The position numbers and the translations under genes were made by a program. Below the pieces are notes generated by a model. It was given only the letters and a program-made list of their open reading frames with translations. It ran no database searches and had not been told where the DNA came from. Of a stretch of 20,353 bases of DNA, positions 5,507 to 12,856 are shown one piece after another. Positions within the stretch are counted from its first letter, which is position 1, and each line of letters opens with the position of its first letter. Source of the DNA: UJ101 sp047975265 (lineage in GTDB: Bacteria > Bacteroidota > Bacteroidia > Flavobacteriales > UJ101); NCBI GenBank assembly GCA_047975265.1, contig JBKEDE010000036.1, positions 1 through 20,353 of the forward strand, given 5' to 3'.

Positions 5507-7195
5507 TTAAACCACCTCTACAAACAAATCTTCTTCGGTTTTTTCAACTTTTGCTAATTTCTTTGAAGTCAATCCCTTAATAGCTTTATCCCATTTCTTA
5601 TTAGATAACCCACTTTGAGATTTTAAATCCTCTAAAGGCATTTTATTTTCCTTTTTAAGGATTTCTAAAATTACTGTTTCTTCCTCTGTTAAAGGTACTG
5701 TTTTTTTCTCCGGTTTCATTTGCGGGAAAAACAACACTTCTTGAATGGATGCATTATTAGTTAAAAACATAATTAAACGATCCATACCGATTCCTAAACC
5801 GGAAGTAGGTGGCATTCCATATTCCAAAGCACGCAAAAAATCATGATCAATATACATCGCTTCATCATCTCCTCTTTCTGCCAATTTTACTTGTGCTTCA
5901 AAACGCTCACGTTGGTCAATTGGATCATTTAATTCTGAATAGGCATTGGCTATTTCTTTTCCACAAACCATTAATTCAAAACGCTCTGTTAATTCGGGAT
6001 TATCACGATGAATTTTAGTTAACGGCGACATTTCTTTAGGATAATCTTTAATAAAAGTAGGCTGTATATAATTTCCCTCGCATTTCTCACCAAAAATTTC
6101 ATCGATTAACTTTCCTTTTCCCATGGTTTTATCAACTTCAATTCCCATATTTTTTGCGGCATCAAATAATTCATTTTCAGATTTTCCATCAATATCAAAT
6201 CCGGTAAATTCCAAAATAGAATCACGCATAGTAATTCGTTTGTAAGGAGCCTTAAAATTGATTTCATGTTCTCCAAAAGTAGCTTTGGTTGTTCCGTTAA
6301 CTGCTATGGCAACGTGTTCTAACAACTGCTCTGTAAAATCCATCATCCAGTTATAATCTTTGTAAGCCACATAAATTTCCATAGCCGTAAATTCCGGATT
6401 ATGCGTACGATCCATTCCTTCATTACGGAAATTTTTTGAAAATTCATACACGCCGTCAAAACCACCTACAATCAATCTTTTTAGATATAACTCGTTAGCA
6501 ATACGCATGTACAAAGGAATATTCAGACTATTATGATGTGTAACGAACGGACGTGCAGCAGCTCCTCCGGGAATGGATTGTAAAACCGGTGTTTCTACTT
6601 CCATGTAACCTGCATCGTTAAAAAACTGACGCATAGCATTAAACATCTTAGTTCTTTTAATAAATATTTCTTTAATATGCGGATTCACTGCCAAATCAGC
6701 ATAACGTTGACGGTAACGCATTTCATAATCTGTAAATCCGTCATGAGTATTTCCCTCTGCATCTACTTTAGGTAAAGGCAATGGCTTTACAGCCTTTGTT
6801 AATAAGGTAAAATCATTAACCAAGATGGTTTTTTCCCCTACTTTTGTGGTAAATAGTGTTCCTTTAATTCCTATAATATCTCCTATGTCGAGTAATTTTT
6901 TATATAAATCATTATACTTAGATTTATCTTCTCCCGGGCAAATTTCATCTCGGTTAAAATAAACCTGAATACGTCCTTCGCTATCTTGAATTTCTGCAAA
7001 GGAAGCAGATCCTTGAATACGACGACTCATCAAACGTCCTGCTACCGTTATTTGCTTGCCTTCTTCAAAATTTTCTTTTATCTCAGACGTCATGTAATCA
7101 ACGGGATACAGTGCTGCGGGGAAAGGATCAATTCCCAATGCTTTAATTTTGTTTAATTTTTCTATACGTACAATTTCTTGTTCTGATCGTTGCAT
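5507..7195 (-). CDS. lysS: Lysyl-tRNA synthetase (class II) with C-terminal extension
   Basis: Charges tRNA-Lys with lysine in the cytosol. The 562 residues comprise an OB-fold anticodon-binding domain (about 48-135, 'ITVAGRLMSRRIQGSASF'), then the class II core: motif 1 around 190-215 ('VETPVLQSIPGGAAARPF'), motif 2 at 257-275 ('FRNEGMDRTHNPEFTAMEI') and motif 3 at 466-478 ('GLGIGMDRLIMFL'). Residues 493-562 form a roughly 70-residue tail ('MKPEKK...SGLSNKKWDK') absent from E. coli LysS and typical of flavobacteria; its helix-turn pattern looks like a small winged helix. A second, diverged copy of this tail lies at 1397-1636. The gene heads the minus-strand block; hemB lies 83 bp beyond its start. 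A near-consensus -7 box (TACTTTCG) lies about 22 bases upstream of the ATG. Confidence 0.97.
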   Translation of the reverse strand: MQRSEQEIVRIEKLNKIKALGIDPFPAALYPVDYMTSEIKENFEEGKQITVAGRLMSRRIQGSASFAEIQDSEGRIQVYFNRDEICPGEDKSKYNDLYKKLLDIGDIIGIKGTLFTTKVGEKTILVNDFTLLTKAVKPLPLPKVDAEGNTHDGFTDYEMRYRQRYADLAVNPHIKEIFIKRTKMFNAMRQFFNDAGYMEVETPVLQSIPGGAAARPFVTHHNSLNIPLYMRIANELYLKRLIVGGFDGVYEFSKNFRNEGMDRTHNPEFTAMEIYVAYKDYNWMMDFTEQLLEHVAIAVNGTTKATFGEHEINFKAPYKRITMRDSILEFTGFDIDGKSENELFDAAKNMGIEVDKTMGKGKLIDEIFGEKCEGNYIQPTFIKDYPKEMSPLTKIHRDNPELTERFELMVCGKEIANAYSELNDPIDQRERFEAQVKLAERGDDEAMYIDHDFLRALEYGMPPTSGLGIGMDRLIMFLTNNASIQEVLFFPQMKPEKKTVPLTEEETVILEILKKENKMPLEDLKSQSGLSNKKWDKAIKGLTSKKLAKVEKTEEDLFVEVV

Positions 7196-7278
7196 ACTTA
7201 CACTTTTAAGAGTTGCGAAAGTACAAATTTCTATATTTTTGTTAAAATGAAAATGATGTTAAATCTAAAATATACTTT

Positions 7279-8253
7279 TTATTTCATTAACTTAATGGCT
7301 TCTTTGGCAAAATAGGTGGCGATTAAGTCTGCCCCGGCTCTTTTAAAAGCTATCAGACTTTCCATCATGGTTTCATCATGATTTAACCAGCCTTTTTCAG
7401 CTGCAGCTTTGATCATAGCGTATTCACCGCTTACCTGATATACAGAAACCGGTACTTCTGAGATTTCTTTAACAGCTCTTACTACATCCAAATAAGGCAT
7501 TCCCGGTTTTACCATCACCATATCAGCTCCTTCTTCAATATCCAACAACGTTTCACGGACAGCTTCCTCTGAATTATGAAAATCCATTTGATATGTTTTT
7601 TTATCTCCAAAACCGGGTGCTGAGTCTAAAGCATCTCGAAAAGGTCCATAAAATGACGAAGCATATTTGGCACTATAACTCATAATTCCCGTGTCAATAA
7701 AACCGTTGGATTCCAATATTTCACGCATAGCAAGAATACGTCCGTCCATCATATCGGATGGAGCAACAAAATCAGCTCCTGCTTGAGCGTGAGATAAAGC
7801 CATTTGTGCTAATACCTCAACCGTTTCATCATTTAGAATGATGCCTTTCTCCACAATTCCATCATGACCGTAAGATGAATATGGATCTAAAGCAACGTCT
7901 GTCATAACAATCATTTCAGGGCATTCTTCTTTTATTTCACGAATGGCTTGCTGCATTAAACCGTTTGCATTTAAGGCTTCCGTTCCTTTATTATCTTTTA
8001 AATGATCTGAAACTTTTACAAAAATCAAAACAGAACGGATTCCCATTGTCCGCAGTTCTTTTACTTCTTTTCGAATCAAATCTAAAGACATTCTAAAATA
8101 ACCTTTCATAGAAGAAATTTCTTGCTTTATGTTTTTTCCTTCAACTACAAATAAAGGAACTAAAAAATCATATGGTGTGAGTCTGTTTTCTCGAACCAAA
8201 CTTCGAATGGATTCATTTTTTCTTAAACGGCGATTTCTTTTATACGGAAACAT
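7279..8253 (-). CDS. hemB: Porphobilinogen synthase (delta-aminolevulinic acid dehydratase)
   Basis: Condenses two molecules of 5-aminolevulinate to porphobilinogen, an early common step in haem synthesis. The 324 residues are full length. The two Schiff-base lysines are visible at K196 ('MSYSAKYASSFYGPF') and K249 ('ADMVMVKPGMPYLD'). The catalytic metal region reads 'DVALDPYSSYGHDG' (119-132): the three zinc-binding cysteines of the E. coli type are replaced by Ala, Asp and Asp, so this is the cysteine-free, magnesium-type enzyme, as in Pseudomonas. The N-terminal arm 'MFPYKRNRRLRKNESIRSLV' is typical and sets the start at ATG 8253. The stop is 83 bp before the lysS start on the same strand, so co-transcription with lysS is possible. 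hemH is in the same window at 18881. Confidence 0.97.
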   Translation of the reverse strand: MFPYKRNRRLRKNESIRSLVRENRLTPYDFLVPLFVVEGKNIKQEISSMKGYFRMSLDLIRKEVKELRTMGIRSVLIFVKVSDHLKDNKGTEALNANGLMQQAIREIKEECPEMIVMTDVALDPYSSYGHDGIVEKGIILNDETVEVLAQMALSHAQAGADFVAPSDMMDGRILAMREILESNGFIDTGIMSYSAKYASSFYGPFRDALDSAPGFGDKKTYQMDFHNSEEAVRETLLDIEEGADMVMVKPGMPYLDVVRAVKEISEVPVSVYQVSGEYAMIKAAAEKGWLNHDETMMESLIAFKRAGADLIATYFAKEAIKLMK

Positions 8254-8312
8254 TTTGGCTTATTTTTTGTATTATATCTAAAAATTAATGGTAAAATTAA
8301 CCAAATATTTTG

Positions 8313-8320
8313 TATTTTTG
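8313..8320 (+). promoter_or_regulatory. -7 box (TATTTTTG) upstream of the T9SS mini-protein gene
   Basis: Perfect TAnnTTTG match, 18 bases before the GTG start at 8339. No clear -33 TTG is present. Confidence 0.4.
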
Positions 8321-8338
8321 TCGTATTCTCGTTAAGAA

Positions 8339-8689
8339 GTGAAGATTGTTTTTAACATATTTATCATACTGTTTCTTTCCGGAAGCCTTTCTGCAAGCAG
8401 AGTTTCTGTACCTAAAAACGATCCTCCGGTAGATAAAAGAAGTGATATTGTTCAAGTTTATCCTAATCCGGCTAAAGATTTTTTTTATGTATCTACTAAA
8501 AATAACGTACAAGTAAAACGAATTATTGTGTTTAATATCGTGGGAAATAAAATCTTAGATTATTCTCCTAAACATATTCATTCCCAAAAAGAGCAGATTA
8601 ATATATCCCGTCTTGCCTCCGGAAAATATTTTGTTAAAGTCTTATTAAATAATAATACTCAGGAAATAATACATTTAATTAAATTGTAA
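8339..8689 (+). CDS. Small secreted protein made of a signal peptide and a type IX sorting domain
   Basis: A 116-residue protein starting at GTG 8339; an in-frame TAA lies two codons upstream, so no longer start is possible. Residues 1-20 ('MKIVFNIFIILFLSGSLSAS') form a signal peptide. From about 38 on the protein is a type A Por-secretion/T9SS C-terminal domain: 'VQVYPNPAKDFFYVST' (the YPNP motif), a beta-rich middle ('RIIVFNIVGNKIL'), 'INISRLASGKYFVKV' (the L-x-x-G-x-Y-x-V motif) and a closing 'IIHLIKL'. Only about 18 residues separate the two, so there is no passenger domain. It should cross the inner membrane by Sec and the outer membrane by T9SS. It may be a small surface peptide or the end of a reduced larger protein. 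The gene is divergent from hemB and precedes rfbD by 47 bp. Confidence 0.78.
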   Translation: MKIVFNIFIILFLSGSLSASRVSVPKNDPPVDKRSDIVQVYPNPAKDFFYVSTKNNVQVKRIIVFNIVGNKILDYSPKHIHSQKEQINISRLASGKYFVKVLLNNNTQEIIHLIKL

Positions 8690-8736
8690 ATTTCTTTAGT
8701 AATTTTATTAATAGCTCTATATCATTATTTTAACTT

Positions 8737-9579
8737 ATGAAAAAAAACATTCTTATTTTAGGCTCTAATGGTCAATTAGGACAAGAATTACGACAAATCA
8801 AAACCAAGCATACCACCTTTTTTGCTACACGTGAAGATATTGATATTACCAATCAAGAAAGTTTAAAAAATATTTTGTCCAAAGGCTGGGATTATTGTAT
8901 TAATGCCTCTGCCTATACAGCTGTAGATAAGGCTGAAGAAGAAAGAGATAAAGCTTTTAGGGTAAATGGTGATGCTGTTGGATATTTAGCACAAGAATGT
9001 AATAATCATGAGATAAAACTTATTCATATTTCTACTGATTATGTTTTTGACGGAAAGTCTGAAAAACCTTATCAAGAAAACGATACAACAAAACCTGTCA
9101 ATAGTTATGGGGCTTCAAAGTTATTGGGTGAAGAACGGGCTTTGCAATACAATCCTAAAACCTATATTATCCGTACTTCTTGGGTTTATTCTGAATTTGG
9201 AAATAACTTTGTTAAAACCATGTTACGTATCGGGGCAGACAACTCTCAGTTAAAGGTAGTAAATGATCAATTTGGTTCGCCAACTTATGCACGAGACTTG
9301 GCTCGTGTTATTTTTAAGATTATTGATCAAGATTCGGATACTTTTGGTATTTATCATTATTCTAATGAAGGACAAACCAATTGGGCTGAATTTGCACAAA
9401 CTATTTTTGAACTAAAAAAAATGCAGGTTCATATTCACGGTATTCCAACATCAGAATATCCTACTCTGGCTGCTCGACCTAATTATTCACTTTTAGATAA
9501 AACAAAAATTACAAAGACATTTCGATTAATCATTCCACATTGGAAAGAAAGCCTAAAAGAAATGTTAGAGAAAGTTTAA
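8737..9579 (+). CDS. rfbD: dTDP-4-dehydrorhamnose reductase
   Basis: Catalyses the NADPH-dependent last step of dTDP-L-rhamnose synthesis, which supplies rhamnose for surface polysaccharide. The 280 residues are normal length for this short-chain dehydrogenase. Visible are the Rossmann dinucleotide site 'GSNGQLG' (9-15), 'NASAYTAVDKAEEE' (56-69), 'HISTDYVFDG' (97-106, with the catalytic Thr) and the catalytic Tyr/Lys pair 'YGASK' (Y124, K128), then 'RTSWVYSEFGNNFVKTML' and 'QFGSPTYARDLA', both typical of RmlD. Soluble, cytosolic. ATG 8737 starts the Rossmann strand directly. The other rhamnose genes (rfbA, rfbB, rfbC) are not in the window. The glycosyltransferase 80 bp downstream fits the same polysaccharide theme but has its own -7 box. 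Confidence 0.93.
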   Translation: MKKNILILGSNGQLGQELRQIKTKHTTFFATREDIDITNQESLKNILSKGWDYCINASAYTAVDKAEEERDKAFRVNGDAVGYLAQECNNHEIKLIHISTDYVFDGKSEKPYQENDTTKPVNSYGASKLLGEERALQYNPKTYIIRTSWVYSEFGNNFVKTMLRIGADNSQLKVVNDQFGSPTYARDLARVIFKIIDQDSDTFGIYHYSNEGQTNWAEFAQTIFELKKMQVHIHGIPTSEYPTLAARPNYSLLDKTKITKTFRLIIPHWKESLKEMLEKV

Positions 9580-9627
9580 TTTAATTTTACATAAATAAAA
9601 ATGATCTATTGTAAAAAATCGAATCAC

Positions 9628-9635
9628 TATCTTTG
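9628..9635 (+). promoter_or_regulatory. -7 box (TATCTTTG) of the glycosyltransferase gene
   Basis: Perfect TAnnTTTG match. A TTG at 9609-9611 is 16 bases upstream, slightly short for a -33 element. The box overlaps the alternative TTG start at 9633 and supports ATG 9660 as the true start, 24 bases downstream. Confidence 0.5.
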
Positions 9636-9659
9636 TCAAGATTTGTGAATTTATTTTCA

Positions 9660-10682
9660 ATGCAAGAGATACTGATTTCCATTATCATCCCTGTTTACAA
9701 TCGTCCGGAAGAAATTAAGGAACTACTTACAAGTTTGACTTTACAAACTAATCTTAATTTCGAAGTAATTGTTATTGAAGATGGTTCGACGTTACCATGC
9801 AAAACAATAACTAAATCATTTGAGAAACAGTTAAATATTCGTTACATCTATCAAAAGAACACAGGACCTGCTCATGCCCGCAATCATGGAATGAAAGAAG
9901 CAAATGGAAATTATTTTATTTTTTTTGATTCAGATTGTATCATCCCTCCATTATATATCCAGAAGGTGATCGATGAATTAAAAAGCTGTTATACTGATGC
10001 TTTTGGAGGACCTGACACTGCCCATGATTCATTTTCCGATATACAAAAAGCCATTAACTATTCCATGACTTCCTTTTTTACGACAGGAGGGATTAGAGGA
10101 AAAAAACAGGCTGTTGGTCGATTCCAACTTAGAAGTTTTAATATGGGGGTTTCAAAAAAAGTTTTTCAAAAGACAGGAGGATTTGGACGTATTTTTCCCG
10201 GTGAAGATCCTGATTTCACTTTACGAATCTGGAAAGAAGGTTTTCAAACACGACTATTTCCCGAAGCCTTTGTTTACCATAAAAGGAGGCTTTCTCTTAT
10301 AAAATTTTCAAAACAAGTCTACAATTTTGGAAAAGTACGCCCCATGTTAAATTACTTCCATAAAAATTATTCTAAAATAACATTTTGGTTTCCAACAATT
10401 TTTATGTTAGGATTTATTTTTGCTGTTTTATTTTTATTAATTTCTCTTTTTGTTCCTCATACTTTATTAAAAATTCCTATACTATTTTATACTTTGTATC
10501 TTATAATTATTATGATAGATTCGTCTATTGAAAACAAATCTTTGAAAATTGGTTTTTTAACTATTTTAACAACCATCATACAATTTTTTAGTTATGGTCG
10601 TGGATTTTTACAAGCTCAAATACAAATTAATGTATTTAAAAAACATCCTGAAAAAGCTTTTCCTGAAAACTTTTGGAGTTAA
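9660..10682 (+). CDS. Family 2 glycosyltransferase with C-terminal membrane helices
   Basis: An inverting GT-A sugar transferase of 340 residues that moves a nucleotide-activated sugar to a lipid-linked or surface polysaccharide acceptor. The start is ATG 9660: a TTG nine codons upstream lies inside the promoter and adds residues unlike the family. Motifs are 'ISIIIPVYNRPEEIKELL' (N-terminal strand), 'VIVIEDGS', 'GPAHARNHGMKEA', the metal-binding 'FFDSDC' (DxD, about 88-93) and the acidic 'PGEDPDFTLRIW' (about 180-191) that supplies the catalytic base. From about 240 on, three hydrophobic segments ('FWFPTIFMLGFIFAVLFLLI' and two more) anchor the protein in the inner membrane. Upstream rfbD makes an activated rhamnose, but the sugar used here cannot be read. 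There are no neighbouring wzx/wzy genes. Confidence 0.87.
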   Translation: MQEILISIIIPVYNRPEEIKELLTSLTLQTNLNFEVIVIEDGSTLPCKTITKSFEKQLNIRYIYQKNTGPAHARNHGMKEANGNYFIFFDSDCIIPPLYIQKVIDELKSCYTDAFGGPDTAHDSFSDIQKAINYSMTSFFTTGGIRGKKQAVGRFQLRSFNMGVSKKVFQKTGGFGRIFPGEDPDFTLRIWKEGFQTRLFPEAFVYHKRRLSLIKFSKQVYNFGKVRPMLNYFHKNYSKITFWFPTIFMLGFIFAVLFLLISLFVPHTLLKIPILFYTLYLIIIMIDSSIENKSLKIGFLTILTTIIQFFSYGRGFLQAQIQINVFKKHPEKAFPENFWS

Positions 10683-10773
10683 TGTTACTTTTTAAGTATC
10701 TTTAAATAAAATTACAAAAAACAAAAAACAAATAGATGAATTAACGGACAAACTGATTGAAGTAATGTAAAAA

Positions 10774-11667
10774 ATGGAAGAAAAATTTAATATTAAAATT
10801 AAATGTGAAGATAATTTTGAATTATCCGGAACACTATACAAAACAAAAGAAATTAAAGCGGCAATTATGATTACTGCTGCAATGGGTACAAAAAAACAGT
10901 TTTATGACTCATTTGCACAATTTTTATCAAAAAAAGGGTACGGTGTTTTGACTTTTGATTATCGAGGAATTGGAGAATCAACAAGAAACTCCATAAATGG
11001 GGTCAATGCTTCTTTAATCAATTGGGGAAAATTAGATATGACTGCTGTATTGGAAGAATTAAAATTAAATTTTCCAAACACGAGTTATCATTTAATAGGA
11101 CATAGTGCCGGAGGTCAGTTAGTAGGATTAATGAAAAATGCCAATGAATTAAAATCCATGTTCACTTTTGGCTGTTCTTCAGGAAGTATAAAACATTCCC
11201 AATTTCCTTTCAAATTAAAATCATTCTTTTGGTTCAATTTTTATATTCCGGTTAGTAATCTTTTATTTGGACATACAAAATCTCAATGGGTAGGAATGGG
11301 TGAGCCATTACCAAAGTTAGTTGCAGAAGAATGGGGCAGATGGTGTAAAGGAGAAAATTCTGTAAAGGTAGATTTAGATCAATATGTTACAGAACATTTG
11401 TACAACGAATTAACTTTAAAATCACTTTGGGTTTATGCAGTAGATGATGAAATTGTTAATGATAAAACAATGAAAGACATGATAGAAGTATATACAAAAA
11501 TTAAATCTGAATTAACACCTTTAAATCCAGCTGATTATGGTTTTTCAGAAATTGGTCATATGAAATTTTTTAGTTCTAAAAAAGAAAAACTATGGAATAT
11601 TGTTCTCCATTGGTTAGATAAAAATAAGACACTCAAGCCCAATAAACATCAAGCGAACTCTCATTAA
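10774..11667 (+). CDS. Alpha/beta hydrolase of unknown substrate
   Basis: A 297-residue soluble hydrolase. The nucleophile elbow is 'GHSAGG' (109-114, Ser111); likely acid Asp224/225 in 'VYAVDDEIV' and catalytic His262 in 'SEIGHMKFF' complete the triad. The oxyanion region is 'TAAMGTKKQFYDSFAQFL' and 'TFDYRGIGEST' (60-70) is the usual strand-turn. No signal peptide. The substrate cannot be told; the family includes esterases, thioesterases and acyltransferase-like proteins. The start at ATG 10774 is the only good one. The gene is flanked by debris: a short orphan frame ending 'LTDKLIEVM' before it and an RtcB relic directly after it, and its AT content is high, so it may have arrived by transfer. 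The tail 'LKPNKHQANSH' looks non-conserved and may result from read-in to the junction. Confidence 0.83.
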   Translation: MEEKFNIKIKCEDNFELSGTLYKTKEIKAAIMITAAMGTKKQFYDSFAQFLSKKGYGVLTFDYRGIGESTRNSINGVNASLINWGKLDMTAVLEELKLNFPNTSYHLIGHSAGGQLVGLMKNANELKSMFTFGCSSGSIKHSQFPFKLKSFFWFNFYIPVSNLLFGHTKSQWVGMGEPLPKLVAEEWGRWCKGENSVKVDLDQYVTEHLYNELTLKSLWVYAVDDEIVNDKTMKDMIEVYTKIKSELTPLNPADYGFSEIGHMKFFSSKKEKLWNIVLHWLDKNKTLKPNKHQANSH

Positions 11668-11668
11668 A

Positions 11669-11890
11669 TCAAAATATTTTTTCTCAAATAGCATTGATAT
11701 TTCAGAATTACCAAGTGCATACAAAAATGCTCATTCAGTAAAACAACAAATACAAGAATTTGGACTTGGCGAAGTTGTAGATGAGATTATGCCTTTTAAT
11801 ATGCCTTGGCTAAAAAATTTAAAGATAAAAACAAAAAAGCAAACGAATAGAAACCTGCCTATAATAAGGTATTTCCAAAAGCAGAGTTAA
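11669..11890 (+). pseudogene. Relic of the C-terminus of an RtcB-type RNA ligase
   Basis: Beginning two bases after the hydrolase stop, an open frame without a start codon encodes 'DISELPSAYKNAHSVKQQ' followed by 'IQEFGLGEVVDEIMPF' (about 11693-11797). The E-x-P-x-AYKN-x-x-x-V pattern with a following VV-x-x-x-x-P is the shape of the RtcB C-terminal region (RNA 2',3'-cyclic phosphate/5'-OH ligase). The glycine-rich last residues of RtcB are missing and unrelated codons run to a stop at 11888-11890. All of the catalytic part is absent. The family call is from memory of the motif and needs a search. Confidence 0.5.
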
Positions 11891-12393
11891 AGTGCAAAAT
11901 TCAACAACAGTTTTCCAATTGAACTATAGTTTTTGTACTTCGCCCCCCCGCCTGAACACAAATAGAATTATTCAAATCTTGGTTTTCATACACTTCCTAT
12001 TGATCGTTGGCAGTACTAAAGACTGTATTTCTTCTGTATAACCATGGATTATTGTTATAGTTATTTTTAATTGTATTTGGGCAAAAATAAAGAATGATTA
12101 CTATATGTTACTATTTTCCTTAGTATAACTATCATATAAGTTTTTAAAAATCAATTATTTACTGAAAGAGCTTTCTAATTTAAGGTCATCGAAAATATAA
12201 TAATCTTCTGAAAATAAGCATCTTAAGCAATTTGTTTATAAAATCAATTTTTATATAGATTTTTTTTATATATTCAAAAACAATTGATTATCAATGTTTT
12301 ATACTGATTTTATTTTTAGTTCATTTTTAAAATGCCTTTTAAAGCAGTCTGTCTTTATAACTTTGCAACGTAATCGGTATAACTAATTATTTT
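11891..12393. other. Unexplained AT-rich intergenic stretch
   Basis: About 500 bp without a credible gene on either strand. It contains a run of seven C (11943-11949), striking in such AT-rich DNA, and short stop-interrupted minus-strand stretches that could be relics (for example 'NNPWLYRRNTVFSTANDQ'). The last ~40 bases hold the rlpA-like promoter. I see no tRNA, hairpin terminator or repeat array. Confidence 0.5.
12358..12365 (+). promoter_or_regulatory. -7 box (TAACTTTG) of the RlpA-like gene
   Basis: Perfect TAnnTTTG match, 28 bases before the ATG at 12394. No convincing -33 TTG is seen. Confidence 0.45.
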
Positions 12394-12798
12394 ATGAGAA
12401 ACATTTTTATAGTATTAACTTTAAGTTTTTCGTTGTCTATTTTTGCTACAAATGAAACAGGAAAAACTGAGAGTAAGAAAACAGAGAACAGAACAGAGAA
12501 AGTAACTAACGAAAAAACGGGAAAAGCTTCCTGGTACGGACCCGGCTTTCATGGGAGATTAACGGCAAACGGCGAACGTTATAACATGAATGGGGTTTCT
12601 GCAGCCCATAAAACATTAAGATTTGGTACAAAAGTTAAAATTACCAATGTTGCAAACGGAAAAAGTATTATCGTTAGAATTAATGACCGTGGACCTTATA
12701 TTACCGGAAGACAATTTGATTTAAGCAAAGGAGCTTTTAAGAAGATAGCTTCTGTAAGTAAAGGTGTTATTAAAATTAAATATGAAATTTTAAAATAA
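12394..12798 (+). CDS. RlpA-like double-psi beta-barrel secreted protein
   Basis: A 134-residue exported protein. Residues 1-18 ('MRNIFIVLTLSFSLSIFA') are a signal peptide with cleavage before 'TNET'; there is no lipobox cysteine, so it is not a lipoprotein like E. coli RlpA. A charged linker of about 25 residues rich in K, E and T follows, then one RlpA-like domain: 'GKASWYGPGFHGRLTANGE' (43-61), 'AAHKTLRFGTKVKITN' and 'IIVRINDRGPYITGRQFDLS', with the conserved H and D that in RlpA act in cleavage of peptidoglycan glycan strands. There is no SPOR domain, so septal targeting is not evident. It acts in the periplasm on the cell wall or is a binding protein. It is followed by a strong hairpin terminator. 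Confidence 0.87.
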   Translation: MRNIFIVLTLSFSLSIFATNETGKTESKKTENRTEKVTNEKTGKASWYGPGFHGRLTANGERYNMNGVSAAHKTLRFGTKVKITNVANGKSIIVRINDRGPYITGRQFDLSKGAFKKIASVSKGVIKIKYEILK

Positions 12799-12819
12799 TT
12801 ATTAAGATAAAATAATGCT

Positions 12820-12855
12820 AAAACTCACGAAAATAGTTTGATTTTCGTGAGTTTT
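12820..12855 (+). terminator. Hairpin terminator between convergent RlpA-like and dipeptidase genes
   Basis: AAAACTCACGAAAAT (12820-12834) and its exact reverse complement at 12841-12855 form a 15-bp stem with a six-base loop, followed by more T. It lies 21 bp after the RlpA-like stop and directly next to the stop of the minus-strand dipeptidase (12857). The T-tract is best on the plus strand; termination of minus-strand transcripts is plausible because the stem is symmetrical. Confidence 0.88.
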
Positions 12856-12856
12856 T

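Noticed and set aside
8297..8512. Minus-strand open frame opposite the T9SS mini-protein
   Set aside because: Shadow frame; the plus strand has a signal peptide and sorting domain.
10683..10773. Short orphan frame before the hydrolase ending 'QIDELTDKLIEVM'
   Set aside because: Looks like the tail of a lost helical protein, but only ~24 codons and no start; family not recognisable, so not listed as a feature.
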